A DNA stretch of 31,768 nt from a virus. The stretch spans positions 1 through 31,768 of IMG/VR virus record IMGVR_UViG_3300036770_003530; one strand, 5' to 3'. Each line of letters opens with the position of its first letter. Positions within the stretch are counted from its first letter, which is position 1. The notes beneath the pieces are model-generated. The model did no database searches. It was not told the DNA's origin and worked only from the letters and a program-made list of their open reading frames with translations. Of the stretch, positions 10,801 through 16,685 are shown one piece after another. Made by a program: the position numbers and the translations under genes.

Positions 10801-11325
10801 GCTACATTACCGCCCTATCCCTATACATGGTATAGTCCTGTAAGAATTTGTAAAACAGACAATGAAAAGATATCAGGAACGCAACAACCACTGTTTATCA
10901 AGGCTAAAAATGTAAACGTTTACGGTAATCTTGTTAGTGCTCAATTATCCCCCACAGTAATATTGGCCCCGACTGCTAGAAACATAACCCTTGACTCTCA
11001 AATAATGAGAATCGAATTCCCTTTAAGTTACAATGCTTATTCTTTTAGAATCAGCTCAGGTGAAAAACTAGAGGTCCTATTAGGACCAGGAACTTTCAAT
11101 CAGATTATTACTAGTATAGAAAAACCGGGGGCTGTTTGTGAGTATGTGTTCCAGGAAGGTAAGATTTACATAGCCATGGTGGGTATTAATACATTCAGGT
11201 TCTTTGGTGCTATCCAAGAATTAAACATCGGGTTAAATGCGCCCGACGGAGTAATGACCCCGTTGGCTGCTTATGCTAATGCACTATTAACTACTGACAA
11301 GTACAATAGCAGAGGTGCTAGCTAA
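4843..11325 (+). CDS. Giant fibre/adhesin protein 2 (2160 aa), collagen-like stretch and YPDV...EGR repeats
   Basis: Paralogue of the preceding gene: both begin with a basic F(I/V)(V/L)RLR.G....GPIVANSQ head. Ig-like modules with the G.(V/P).E.V.Y signature follow. A collagen-like Gly-X-Y run (about residues 263-314, first Gly-Lys-Asp, then Gly-Ile-Pro) comes next, then a Thr-Pro-Val linker (about 315-331). A DUF4214-like segment (YAEQEGLDYWV, about 768-800) is present. Modules of the type HPYM..YPDV..YY...HW..HGKNEGR.SP occur near 1132-1183 (degenerate), 1403-1446 and 1651-1699. The ATG follows the stop of gene 1 directly, so translation is probably coupled. No clear Shine-Dalgarno sequence is seen. 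A surface adhesive role is inferred; similar calcium-type YPDV repeats occur in bacterial surface proteins. The gene ends inside the convergent small gene on the other strand, with an 8-bp overlap. Confidence 0.8.
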   Translation: MKKFVLRLRKGGINGPIVANSQIVSISGLGIAPTSTIDFADGNLSGKLITTDRKACLVKTVASPNWAVTELANLINSTQDALFSWSTNILGIAETVNWYAVYPYTNSQFSGLGLPIVSGMVPVIGYTGEIALATTPITNSQQFQLTIWSGNLGTSKLLARSGIVTVVPRKLTVSGPATGITGQQVYITVSGYVGETVTYSGFTNGEAVIGPTGKVAIDVSQKQKIPTGTYTWTVKGNITANQEPYDVTMIDIAGSLTIVLPKDGKDGKDGKDGTDGKLGTDGKFGVPGEPGTVPAAGIPGIPGIPGVPGGSGTVVPTPVTPTPVTPTPVTPTPPDDGTVPIPVVVPTPPIVSEVPEVTDPADGTWALTTNKTTYSDKEKISLEIKPPAPISPARTFYWFLVERDTSIVFSGTLFDSSSGEKSISSSIENLENFVTINQQFTISSTNADFQLTGKGYNPTDSKVFLQYAADTQPVVALSRAFTYYGYPQENKTQIYIAESYKVENGIIVPTTDVPDIVADQNINTIYFEKTSTSYRFLQTGNKLNIMPLQGDRAVVLLTVNPKGDKLIFSNGKINIIPENTGGGWKFKAFSSTQSKIISSSNFEVITDVLDVTENSKNVALAAISLSSSAPSTAFQFIITAENKSDSKLYGRSNTFILAPIHSANTEYDPIIEIAIPADRKPVLGIPYSYSIIGAPPNTQITQTIVSVDSAYNNFSKPVFLVDGVGSAKVYPVTKQTRPLTTTVSGTKNGYTAAQIATTVNEWYNKHAYRYAEQEGLDYWVRDYINRDVSFADLENTFKTAVAEELTKGYTKPEELFTPQTTAGTTTITVEFKNFSGKIKTDSRRTLSLDVGGKEYDVKILPIDETRDKKTLKVLEDIKAEIKDGPPNAKITILRSTNAEGVDFTGTSVITLDGNGYFIMDQAVHFTKRGVYTQTLTFSDFTGSIRGGSTRTYEITVTDGSKEETQMDVTEYDIQLTPFDTVENGTVYKKRLKVGDKFRIGVVNGPGNAQWEVYKVSDPPGWVTPGVDDIVKGNLLDDGTFLSGEGEFGSKGTYTYNLTFSGFGQNKSIKNGNTRTLVFNVFEDPKLIVIPYGEGALPTSLAIKPGERGYCDLAGEKDDKVTVTPLVPRSADNPYMVFYPDSLTAFIEKFPGKTAADIKSDEAKAYSKEWHDKFGAAVGYVSPDDLNLLTDNPYFMFNPTDFDAYKQSGGNGMSPKDYAAAAYKTAKAAYDKLVANQAAKEKVAKQYKPPRTVAPLKAVAPTSPDTAEKSYKDPLSGGGKSITLNDQGRRRADITGGKNLKIRTLPYVFSFKAEKTPNTEVMRLWVTTEGGQGTKEKLKTPSIYTLKVNGKTDLVTTTAQEKQTILLKLEGGPEETVIISPVKLNDICAGSQPASYRKKKTPIHPYMQLYPDVAAYYAKNKSGDQSTEDADKHWTLHGKNEGRISPWRLAHLVHIAYFAYNPDIEAAYNSENPGAETDTDKFDVAKAKKWITNYVKDKTKPKEADAKAKDTKFKNLPKFDIPKILDKFSGTLEWNYSEPALVTRTHPYGLQLDGNKTDNVVILVVNVGGVGNEVTTSNNPSKDETPAVTVNKTEETQPEIVAAPVELPPVKPFTVTPVTQTVEYGNPINLTFEGPPGADVFVKIVDIAVQDEMLYFEYYPDVAEYWEKEKNTSLKDTTVFKFMQTHYNNYGKNEGRKSPAELTEYHKVFRNPIRKPYGKLPADSGKITLDITEGGKFNLLARKSPYVWAVDCNKSPEKVNVAVTVTAKASAAATSATSLTPKLVSQILGNEGILTFTIAGSKNSNIKSVEVNAIYGNIPELLAPYVPPTNADHVRPLYPGSSLPVPMAAVGEYIDRIYRRLLWRRLDPNSKEMDNHINAIKADNSKSLPRHILEIEQAVANSDERKLLLDLPAYIKFALDNGKDLSTIAGKTYYKWPANQAQGDILVDDGKQAIHGFDTTKLTSIRGDYTVILTHNITDKQDKKYSTATLPPYPYTWYSPVRICKTDNEKISGTQQPLFIKAKNVNVYGNLVSAQLSPTVILAPTARNITLDSQIMRIEFPLSYNAYSFRISSGEKLEVLLGPGTFNQIITSIEKPGAVCEYVFQEGKIYIAMVGINTFRFFGAIQELNIGLNAPDGVMTPLAAYANALLTTDKYNSRGAS
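5788..5832 (+). repeat. 15-bp tandem repeat (3 copies) inside fibre gene 2
   Basis: The unit CCTACACCAGTTACA occurs three times in a row, encoding Pro-Thr-Pro-Val-Thr. It differs from the repeat in fibre gene 1 mainly by C for T in the fourth codon (Thr instead of Ile) and sits at the analogous linker position after a low-complexity Gly-rich stretch. Confidence 0.9.
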
Positions 11326-11653
11326 AACGTAGTAAAAAGTAAGTGATATCCTGCTCGGTTAACCGAGCAGCGATCTGGTACTTATACCCGAATAACATGT
11401 AATCTTGCTGACGCTGCCAGATGGGTGTTTCTAGGGCATTTTCCATGACCCACTGGCCTTTTTCACTTTGTTGAAATTCCCATAAGGGTTGGCTGGCGTA
11501 GAGATCGGGATCCTCTACGTCGCCCATGGCGAATTCATGTACTACAATACTACGACCCTGACTCTGCGGCAAGGGTTTCTGCCATTGGGAAGATTTGGGT
11601 AATAGCTGCGGCACAAGCTCTGGCAACTTCGACATGTTCTTGCTGAGTGCCAT
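11318..11653 (-). CDS. Conserved small T4-like phage protein (VHEF.MGDVEDPDLYA family), function unknown
   Basis: The sequence carries a signature I associate with a small protein of T4-like marine phages: VVHEFAMGDVEDPDLYA, then W.(F/W)QQSEKGQWVM, and a YGYK..I.A.LTE.D..YFLLR(F/Y) end. The function is unknown. The start is uncertain. ATG 11653 has a strong Shine-Dalgarno sequence (AAGGAG, 5 nt before it) and gives 111 aa, but overlaps the end of thyX by 104 nt in another frame. Family homology seems to begin only about residue 35, so an ATG at 11527 or a non-ATG start near the thyX stop is possible. The stop overlaps the end of the convergent fibre gene. Confidence 0.65.
   Translation of the reverse strand: MALSKNMSKLPELVPQLLPKSSQWQKPLPQSQGRSIVVHEFAMGDVEDPDLYASQPLWEFQQSEKGQWVMENALETPIWQRQQDYMLFGYKYQIAARLTEQDITYFLLRFS
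11351..11370. repeat. Perfect 20-bp palindrome just past the convergent gene ends
   Basis: CTGCTCGGTTAACCGAGCAG is its own reverse complement. It lies 26 nt after the stop of fibre gene 2 and inside the coding end of the opposing small gene (Ala-Arg-Leu-Thr-Glu codons). It could fold as a hairpin on either strand and slow or stop converging transcription. There is no uridine run directly after it, so it is not a classical intrinsic terminator. Confidence 0.5.
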
Positions 11654-12239
11654 GGGCGCTCCTTAATTCAATATAGTGTATCCATGATCTCAACGTACCA
11701 TTCATGTATAATCGACTTTCCATTAAGCCTTCGGGCAGTACAGCACGAGCCTGTTCTTTAGCAATACCATTTCTAATAGCCCAATCATAAGCAGAGCGTG
11801 CAGCATCAATTACTTGTTGCTGTTTGATTTGCCAATGGTTACTTAGAATAGGATCATCTACTGCAATACTATTTTGTCTATTCTTAGTATCCTGTAATCT
11901 AGCTTCGCGGTAGACAAAGTTTAAGTCTTTAACTGGATCAGCATAGCGTTGACTAAACTCTTGGAAACTAAAACTACGGTGACGCAGAATCTGTCTAGCA
12001 ATGTCCCTAGTAGTAGTAATTTCTATACAAGCACTAACCATTTCTAGGGGAGACCAGTGCTGATTTTTAATCAAATAACGAATAAGTCGTTCACTGGTTT
12101 CGGTGTTTAATTGATTACTGGGATTACTAACACGAGCGCAATAGGCAACAAGATCCTGCACATCAGGTACAAGATGGTGTGTATATTCCGCTAACATTTC
12201 CTTAGAAGCCTGCGAATAACTAATTAGTTTTACTTTCAT
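11550..12239 (-). CDS. thyX: Flavin-dependent thymidylate synthase ThyX
   Basis: ThyX makes dTMP from dUMP using methylene-tetrahydrofolate, FAD and NADPH, supplying thymine for phage DNA replication in the host cytoplasm. The 229-residue length fits the family. The ThyX signature RHR..S..(E/Q)FSQRY is intact at residues 86-98 (RHRSFSFQEFSQR), preceded by an H.SP.EM segment (61-67) matching the family's H.S..EH. The C-terminal region with NGTLRSW...ELR..HGTQQEH corresponds to the conserved substrate-binding helix. The start ATG overlaps the stop of the upstream gene as ATGA, implying coupled translation. T4-type phages usually carry td/ThyA; ThyX is a common replacement in marine phages. Confidence 0.95.
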   Translation of the reverse strand: MKVKLISYSQASKEMLAEYTHHLVPDVQDLVAYCARVSNPSNQLNTETSERLIRYLIKNQHWSPLEMVSACIEITTTRDIARQILRHRSFSFQEFSQRYADPVKDLNFVYREARLQDTKNRQNSIAVDDPILSNHWQIKQQQVIDAARSAYDWAIRNGIAKEQARAVLPEGLMESRLYMNGTLRSWIHYIELRSAHGTQQEHVEVARACAAAITQIFPMAETLAAESGS

Positions 12240-12577
12240 AAGTTCTTAAGTATTTGATCTGTTATAGGTTGAACGGTACGAACTACATCATCTAAATTAA
12301 CATAAAAGTCAATGTCTAGAATATAAGGATCCAATGAACGGAATTTATTATCTAAGACTTCTTCTAACTCGGAGGGATCATGTCCCTCCTCTATTAGATC
12401 TTTTACATTAATATCAATTTTAGTCCCATCGATTAAGTTTACACTAATTCTCAGTAAAAAGTCAATGGGGATATCGTCCTTGTCCACATCCTTAAGAATC
12501 TGTTTCCACTGTGCCCGGGCACTAACATTAACTTTTTTGAGTTTTGGTTGCCGGCTTTTTTGTGGTTTTCTTGGCAT
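12236..12577 (-). CDS. Conserved phage protein of unknown function (113 aa)
   Basis: A small acidic protein with a basic N-terminal tail (about residues 1-20, rich in Lys/Arg/Pro). Its middle reads I(P)IDFLLRI.V.LIDGTKI.I.VKDLIEEG..P..LE, and its C-terminus ends in a TVQPITDQIL pattern. It resembles a family found in T4-like cyanophages, but I know no function. The gene overlaps the upstream gene by 50 nt and the downstream thyX start by 4 nt (ATGA), so it is part of a tight operon. No clear ribosome site precedes ATG 12577, so translation is probably coupled to the upstream gene. Confidence 0.75.
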   Translation of the reverse strand: MPRKPQKSRQPKLKKVNVSARAQWKQILKDVDKDDIPIDFLLRISVNLIDGTKIDINVKDLIEEGHDPSELEEVLDNKFRSLDPYILDIDFYVNLDDVVRTVQPITDQILKNL

Positions 12578-13181
12578 TTGGCTTGGGATTCAAATCTGCT
12601 GCTTCTTGAAGCAGTCGGTCAGCTTCACGCATTAAACGCTCTGCATCGGCTTTCATACTTTCGGCTTGACGAACTCTTTGTTGTGCAAGATCTGCATCAC
12701 TGAGAATCGCATCACCTACGCTGACAGTTGGGGCCACTCGGTCTCCAACATCGGCTGCTGTGGTGCGTCCTCGATTCTTGCCTGTGATACCTTTTTGTGT
12801 ATCTAACTCTGCTAATCGTTTAGTAGCTTCTTCGCCTTTGGCCATTTCATTTAAGATAGTGTTAAGCTCGTCTAGTCTCACGCTACTGGTGTTGTTTGGT
12901 GTGACCATAACTTGGTTAGTGGGTACCTTTTTAATTAAGCCATTAACGTGCAAAGCCTCTAAGCAGTTTTTTCCGTCGGGCATGAAGTTTCTGTGTAGTG
13001 CATCACTAAGGTTAGCAGACTGCTGCCCAGCTGCACTTTCTAGTACACTCATCACAGCGTCGTGGTAAATTCTAGGTAGTAGGTCGCTGTAAGATACTAA
13101 GCACATGTGATCTTCACCGGGCACTTCTCTCCATAGCAGTACTATTTTTTTATCGTTGTGTTTGCCAATATGTTTAAGCAT
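12528..13181 (-). CDS. Conserved T4-like phage protein with C-terminal coiled coil (217 aa), function unknown
   Basis: The N-terminal about 100 residues (MLKHIGKHNDKKIVLLWREV, later EDHMCLVSYSDLLPR and KKVPTNQVMVTP) match a family I recognise from T4-like cyanophage genomes without an assigned function. Residues about 160-200 form a likely coiled coil (A/E/R-rich heptads), and the last about 20 residues are Lys/Thr/Pro-rich and strongly basic, suggesting nucleic-acid or membrane contact. I chose ATG 13181 rather than an upstream in-frame codon because AAAGGA precedes it at normal spacing and because the upstream gene ends at 13192. It overlaps the next gene by 50 nt. Confidence 0.8.
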   Translation of the reverse strand: MLKHIGKHNDKKIVLLWREVPGEDHMCLVSYSDLLPRIYHDAVMSVLESAAGQQSANLSDALHRNFMPDGKNCLEALHVNGLIKKVPTNQVMVTPNNTSSVRLDELNTILNEMAKGEEATKRLAELDTQKGITGKNRGRTTAADVGDRVAPTVSVGDAILSDADLAQQRVRQAESMKADAERLMREADRLLQEAADLNPKPNAKKTTKKPATKTQKS

Positions 13182-13191
13182 AGCAGTTCCT

Positions 13192-13395
13192 TTATTGAGT
13201 TTCAGTTTCCTCAGTCGAGCCAAATTTGACTCCGGCACTTTCTAAAAACTGTGTTAATCGATCATAGATTTGACCAACCGTGGATAACTCATTGGCACGC
13301 CATGCACCTCTCTCAGTTACCAAACGTAACAACTCAACTACATTAGCTATGTCCTGTATATTGAGCGTTGGTCTTGTTGATTGTTCTTCGGACAT
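13192..13395 (-). CDS. Small conserved phage protein (67 aa), function unknown
   Basis: Helical, acidic protein with an LNIQDIA..V.L..L...RGA(W)...EL..VG...DRL..FL pattern that I associate with small proteins of T4-like cyanophages. A good ribosome site (TTAGGAG) precedes ATG 13395, directly after a hairpin. It ends 10 nt before the start of the 217-aa gene, with which it is probably co-transcribed. No enzymatic motif is visible. Confidence 0.8.
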   Translation of the reverse strand: MSEEQSTRPTLNIQDIANVVELLRLVTERGAWRANELSTVGQIYDRLTQFLESAGVKFGSTEETETQ

Positions 13396-13407
13396 TAAAT
13401 TCTCCTA

Positions 13408-13429
13408 ATAGCTTAGGTATTTAAGCTAT
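13408..13429 (-). promoter_or_regulatory. Hairpin with late-type TTAAATA motif just before the 67-aa gene
   Basis: Perfect 8-bp inverted repeat ATAGCTTA / TAAGCTAT with a 6-nt loop. Read on the - strand, TTAAATA spans the end of the 5' arm and the loop (13424-13418), and the Shine-Dalgarno TTAGGAG begins immediately after the 3' arm. A start about 6 nt after the motif would remove the 5' arm from the message. A second CATAAATA sits upstream at 13455-13448. Confidence 0.45.
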
Positions 13430-13439
13430 CAGCGTCAGA

Positions 13440-13730
13440 CTAGAATTTATTTATGTCGTTGAGTAACATAGCAAAGTAACTGGATTCGCTATGAATTTCA
13501 AATGCAGCACGTTTTTGTAAAATATTACGTTTGGTTCCGTTGTCTATTATATCAGTGTAGATATCACCAAAGTAAAACCTACCTTCGAGGTGTTCCCAAA
13601 TCCAATCGGTGATCTTCTTTTCGGGGCAACTTAAGTTGAAATCCACCGCAAAAAAATGCGGTGGGCAATGTGCAACTTTTCTTATGCCTGAAACGTTAAG
13701 CGGATTCAGGCTGTACGGTTTTACGGTCAT
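13440..13730 (-). CDS. Small phage protein (96 aa), function unknown
   Basis: MTVKPYSLNPLNVSGIRKVA, followed by an aromatic- and histidine-containing middle (HCPPHFFAVDF) and WIWEHLEGRFYFGDIYTD. The WIWEHL.GRFY pattern is one I loosely associate with short phage proteins, without known function. The frame extends to a TTG at 13736, but ATG 13730 is the more likely start; either way it overlaps the upstream gene by about 35 nt, pointing to coupled translation with only a weak ribosome site (GAAG). No close functional match comes to mind. Confidence 0.65.
   Translation of the reverse strand: MTVKPYSLNPLNVSGIRKVAHCPPHFFAVDFNLSCPEKKITDWIWEHLEGRFYFGDIYTDIIDNGTKRNILQKRAAFEIHSESSYFAMLLNDINKF
13448..13455 (-). 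promoter_or_regulatory. Late-type promoter motif CATAAATA
   Basis: CATAAATA overlaps the last codons of the 96-aa gene, 53 nt upstream of the 67-aa gene start. One of a set of NTAAATA motifs in this window that lie at gene boundaries on the - strand and resemble the T4 late promoter. Confidence 0.4.
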
Positions 13731-13986
13731 CTTCAATAATAATGTTAGGGCGATCTAGATCTTCTTGAGACACCTCAGGCATAGTCAAACGATCCTCAAG
13801 GCACACTTGAGCAGCCTCAACAAAAGTCTGCATCAAATGCGTCTGTTTGGTTATGTCTGCTATCTCAGCACTACGAGCTAGATCATCTAGGGCCTGTTCA
13901 CACTTGAACAACCTTTTTTGAAGGTCCAAGATAAGCTCTCTTGCTGCCTTGATCTTGGTGACTGATTTGGGATCAATAATTTCCAT
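13696..13986 (-). CDS. Small helical phage protein (96 aa), function unknown
   Basis: Predicted mostly helical: residues about 8-70 are rich in Lys, Glu, Leu and Ala, suggesting a coiled coil (KIKAARELILDLQKRLFKCE). The acidic tail is IIIEDDR. The ATG overlaps the stop of the VWA gene (TAATG), and a Shine-Dalgarno AAGGAG lies 9 nt before it, so it is translated with the MoxR/VWA module. Position and coupling suggest, but do not show, a role with that module. Confidence 0.75.
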   Translation of the reverse strand: MEIIDPKSVTKIKAARELILDLQKRLFKCEQALDDLARSAEIADITKQTHLMQTFVEAAQVCLEDRLTMPEVSQEDLDRPNIIIEDDRKTVQPESA

Positions 13987-15257
13987 TATTGCTTTGCTCC
14001 TTTCTTAAGGTTTGATTCGTAATGGCTCCAAATACCAAAGGGCGGCTCGGCATTTTTGTTGCCTTTAATAATCCATACAGTGTCGCAGTAGTCAGCATCA
14101 CCCCATGAACCATATGGCATACCATCTGTGAACACAATAAACTTCTTGGGCTCAATGCCATTCTCTTTCATGTATTCCCAATTGGCCATAAAGTCAGTGC
14201 CACCGCCACCTTTGGGTTCATAGCTAGTAATAGAGTCCATATTCTCGCTAGTAAAACTTTGATCATTATAAACTTCAGTGTCAAAACTCCACACGCGAAT
14301 CTTGTACTCGTCATAACTTTCCATGATACCTTGAATCTCGCTTAAGAAGATCTTAAGCTCATCTGCACCAATACTACCAGAAGTATCAATGGCTACACAG
14401 ATATCAATCTGCTCACCGGGCTTGAGACCAGGTAAGATGGCATCCATATGCCAAGCACGACGGCTGGGACGAGCCCAAGTGTAGTCTTGCTTGATGGTAC
14501 TTTGAATTTGTTGTAGCAACAATTCACGCCAGTCGATTACCGACTCAGTCATGTCTTGGATTAGGCGCTTTACACCAGCAGGAACATTACCTGCGCCTGC
14601 GGCCTGTGCTGCCTGTAATACAGCATCTTTGATCTCGTCACGCAGTTCTTTGGCTAGACTCTTACCAATCTTAGGCCGACCACCTTCACCATCTTCGTTC
14701 TCACCATCACCTTCTCCGTCCATGTCAAGATGCTCGTCGAGCACTTGCTTCATGAGTTCGCTGAGTGGAAGTTTTTTAGCGTCCTGATATAACAGATCAT
14801 AGACTTCTTCAAAGCTCATGCCGCGAAACTTGGGATTGAGCAGGATGGGCACTTTGGTAATTTTAGTACCAATGTTGTGATCTACCAAGTCTTGGTTGAC
14901 TACATAGTCAGCAGCAATATTAGACAGTATGGGATCACGATGTTCGCGACGAGCTAGGTGATCATATACTACATGGAGAACTTCATGTCCAAACAAAAAT
15001 TCACACTCGCGTAGACTAAGCGAATTGATAAAGTTGCTATTGTACCAAAAATGGCGTCCATCAGTAGCAGCAGTGGCACACCACTCATCTGCATTCTTCA
15101 ACTTGAGACGAGTAGCCAAGTTGCCAAAGAACCCAGCCTTGAGTAATAAACCAACACGAGCAGTGATCAGCTTTTCTAACGCTGCGGCATCTACACGGGG
15201 GTCAGTCTTAGTTTTCTTAGCAGTCTTTTCTGCTACAGTAGTGTCTTGTCTGGACAT
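13986..15257 (-). CDS. VWA-like protein with N-terminal metallopeptidase-like domain (DUF2201 type), 423 aa
   Basis: The N-terminal half carries a zinc-protease-like HEVLH motif (residues 91-95) in the context F.FGHEVLHV.YDH..RR, as in DUF2201. A disordered acidic Asp/Glu/Gly stretch (about 178-193) links it to a C-terminal VWA-like domain with a MIDAS motif DTSGS at 291-295 and a following GGGGTDF loop. Together with the upstream MoxR ATPase it forms the AAA+/VWA pair thought to act as a chaperone-like remodelling machine. The target in phage is not established. ATG 15257 was chosen over an upstream in-frame ATG because AAAGGAG lies 5 nt before it and a sigma70-type promoter sits just upstream of it. 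A small helical gene follows with TAATG overlap. Confidence 0.9.
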   Translation of the reverse strand: MSRQDTTVAEKTAKKTKTDPRVDAAALEKLITARVGLLLKAGFFGNLATRLKLKNADEWCATAATDGRHFWYNSNFINSLSLRECEFLFGHEVLHVVYDHLARREHRDPILSNIAADYVVNQDLVDHNIGTKITKVPILLNPKFRGMSFEEVYDLLYQDAKKLPLSELMKQVLDEHLDMDGEGDGENEDGEGGRPKIGKSLAKELRDEIKDAVLQAAQAAGAGNVPAGVKRLIQDMTESVIDWRELLLQQIQSTIKQDYTWARPSRRAWHMDAILPGLKPGEQIDICVAIDTSGSIGADELKIFLSEIQGIMESYDEYKIRVWSFDTEVYNDQSFTSENMDSITSYEPKGGGGTDFMANWEYMKENGIEPKKFIVFTDGMPYGSWGDADYCDTVWIIKGNKNAEPPFGIWSHYESNLKKGAKQ

Positions 15258-15274
15258 ATAGGCTCCTTTGTTAG

Positions 15275-15281
15275 TATTTAG
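15275..15281 (-). promoter_or_regulatory. Late-type motif CTAAATA before the VWA gene
   Basis: CTAAATA lies about 18 nt upstream of ATG 15257, immediately after the -10 box of a sigma70-type promoter. The close packing suggests that the gene could be read both early and late. Confidence 0.4.
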
Positions 15282-15310
15282 ATTATATGGGATAACCAAA
15301 TGGGAGTCAA
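15282..15310 (-). promoter_or_regulatory. Sigma70-type promoter of the VWA gene
   Basis: On the - strand, TTGACT (15310-15305), a 17-nt spacer, and a perfect TATAAT (15287-15282). The last four spacer bases (CCCA) are identical to those in the promoter of the MoxR gene. The leader would be about 18 nt and include AAAGGAG. Likely recognised by host RNA polymerase early in infection. Confidence 0.85.
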
Positions 15311-15313
15311 GTT

Positions 15314-15329
15314 AGGGGCCGAAGCCCCT
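15314..15329 (-). terminator. Hairpin with C(UUCG)G loop after the MoxR gene
   Basis: AGGGGC-TTCG-GCCCCT on the - strand: a 6-bp GC-rich stem closed by the very stable cUUCGg tetraloop, 7 nt after the stop of the ATPase gene and just before the next promoter. Only a weak T-rich tail (TAACTT) follows, so termination is plausible but it may instead stabilise the 3' end. Confidence 0.55.
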
Positions 15330-15335
15330 TCGGGA

Positions 15336-16436
15336 TTAGTTGCTGCTAGATACTGCGGCAACTACGTACTTGCCAAATTTTTTGTGAAACTCATCAAAGT
15401 GCTTGAGCTTGCCAGGTACAAACGGAATACCGTAGGTAGTAATTGCAACACGAGCCGCCATAACTACTAGCTCGGTATTGAAATTATCCATGATAAAACG
15501 GAAGAAGTTATCCGCCATACCATTCCACTTGTCCAACTTACCATTGGCCTTTTCGTAAGCATCTTTGAGCTCATAGCACAGACTGATAGTAAGCGAGTAC
15601 ATAGCTGACACTTCTTTTACCTTAAGCTCAGTGACCTTACCTGCCAACACTTCAACTGGGTCGGGCATCTGTCCAGACACTTTACGATGTGCCATAAACT
15701 TCACTGCCATACCTTCACCAACAGCACCAGCTACCAAGTCCACCAAACCAGCGTCATTGTCCTCGTCGAGGAGTTCTGACACAAATGTCCAGCTACGAGG
15801 AGTAGCAAAACTGCGACCTGCTGAACGCGGGTCAAAGTCAAACAAGTCACCTTTAGCAAAACTCAAGTAACCAACCACATCTTTGTTAATGCGATTGTTT
15901 ACAGCCCAAGTCTGCCAAGAGTCAAAGTCCACACGCATTTCTAAGTGAACAAAGCGATTAGCCAACGGGCTAGGCATACGATAAGTAACACCTTTGTCGC
16001 TGTCGCGATTGCCTGCTGCCACCATAACTACATTGTCAGGCAGTACATACTTGCCTACACGACGATTCAAAATCAGCTGATAAGCCGCAGCTTGAGTGGC
16101 CGGAGGAGCTGAGTTCATCTCGTCCATAAACAGTACTACGATGGGATACTGACTAGCAGTCTCAGCATCTGGCAGTTCGATCGGGGGAGCCCAATCCATC
16201 TTGCCGTTGTCTTTGTTATAAAACGGGATACCGCGCAAGTCAGTGGGATCCATCTGACTCAAGCGAATATCAATCATGAGCCCCCCGAGATCATCGGCGA
16301 TGCCAGCAACTAATTCTGACTTGCCAATGCCCGGAGGGCCCCACAAAAATACGGGACGTTGACGTTTGAAGCAACGAAGTAAAGCACGACGAGCTTCAAC
16401 ACTGGTAACGGTACGATTTTCGCTTACTACTGCCAT
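15336..16436 (-). CDS. MoxR-family AAA+ ATPase
   Basis: A 366-residue AAA+ ATPase of the MoxR type. Walker A is GPPGIGKS (33-40), Walker B is VVLFMDEMN (100-108), sensor 1 is in VAAGNRD (139-145), and ANRF at 159-162 is the usual arginine-finger region. The SAPPATQAAAYQL segment after Walker B is typical of MoxR. Such ATPases pair with VWA proteins, and the VWA gene lies directly downstream. In phage the substrate is unknown; remodelling of a host or phage complex, or metal-centre assembly, are guesses from the cellular family. It has a strong ribosome site (AAAGGAG, 6 nt before ATG) and its own near-consensus promoter, and is separated from the VWA gene by a stable hairpin, so the two subunits can be tuned independently. 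Confidence 0.93.
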   Translation of the reverse strand: MAVVSENRTVTSVEARRALLRCFKRQRPVFLWGPPGIGKSELVAGIADDLGGLMIDIRLSQMDPTDLRGIPFYNKDNGKMDWAPPIELPDAETASQYPIVVLFMDEMNSAPPATQAAAYQLILNRRVGKYVLPDNVVMVAAGNRDSDKGVTYRMPSPLANRFVHLEMRVDFDSWQTWAVNNRINKDVVGYLSFAKGDLFDFDPRSAGRSFATPRSWTFVSELLDEDNDAGLVDLVAGAVGEGMAVKFMAHRKVSGQMPDPVEVLAGKVTELKVKEVSAMYSLTISLCYELKDAYEKANGKLDKWNGMADNFFRFIMDNFNTELVVMAARVAITTYGIPFVPGKLKHFDEFHKKFGKYVVAAVSSSN

Positions 16437-16465
16437 TTCAGGCTCCTTTGTGTTAGTGTAGGACT

Positions 16466-16494
16466 ATTATATGGGAAAATAGGATCGCAGTCAA
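16466..16494 (-). promoter_or_regulatory. Sigma70-type promoter of the MoxR gene
   Basis: TTGACT (16494-16489), 17-nt spacer ending in CCCA, TATAAT (16471-16466). The predicted leader is about 25 nt and contains AAAGGAG. Near-perfect consensus, so probably a strong early promoter. Confidence 0.85.
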
Positions 16495-16495
16495 A

Positions 16496-16684
16496 TTACT
16501 TTGACAAGCGGAAAAACGGTGTGGCGAAATAACTACTCATAATCACGCTGGCTAACCAAGTTTCCACTGTATAAGGAATCTCCAAACCAACATGACCAAA
16601 TAAGGTATTTAAGGCCCAAACACTGAGGAATGGGATAGCGGCTACTATAGCCAGGGCCAGCAGGAAGATTGTAGCAGCCCGCAT
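16496..16684 (-). CDS. Small membrane protein (62 aa), two transmembrane segments
   Basis: MRAATIFLLALAIVAAIPFL forms a first hydrophobic segment (about residues 4-25) and VETWLASVIMSSYFATPFF a second (about 40-58), joined by a short loop. It resembles small two-span membrane proteins of T4-like cyanophages; the function is unknown and it is not clearly a holin. The start was set at ATG 16684 because GGAGC precedes it and the upstream gene stops right there (TAAAATG); the open frame extends upstream but only through that gene. Confidence 0.7.
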   Translation of the reverse strand: MRAATIFLLALAIVAAIPFLSVWALNTLFGHVGLEIPYTVETWLASVIMSSYFATPFFRLSK

Positions 16685-16685
16685 T

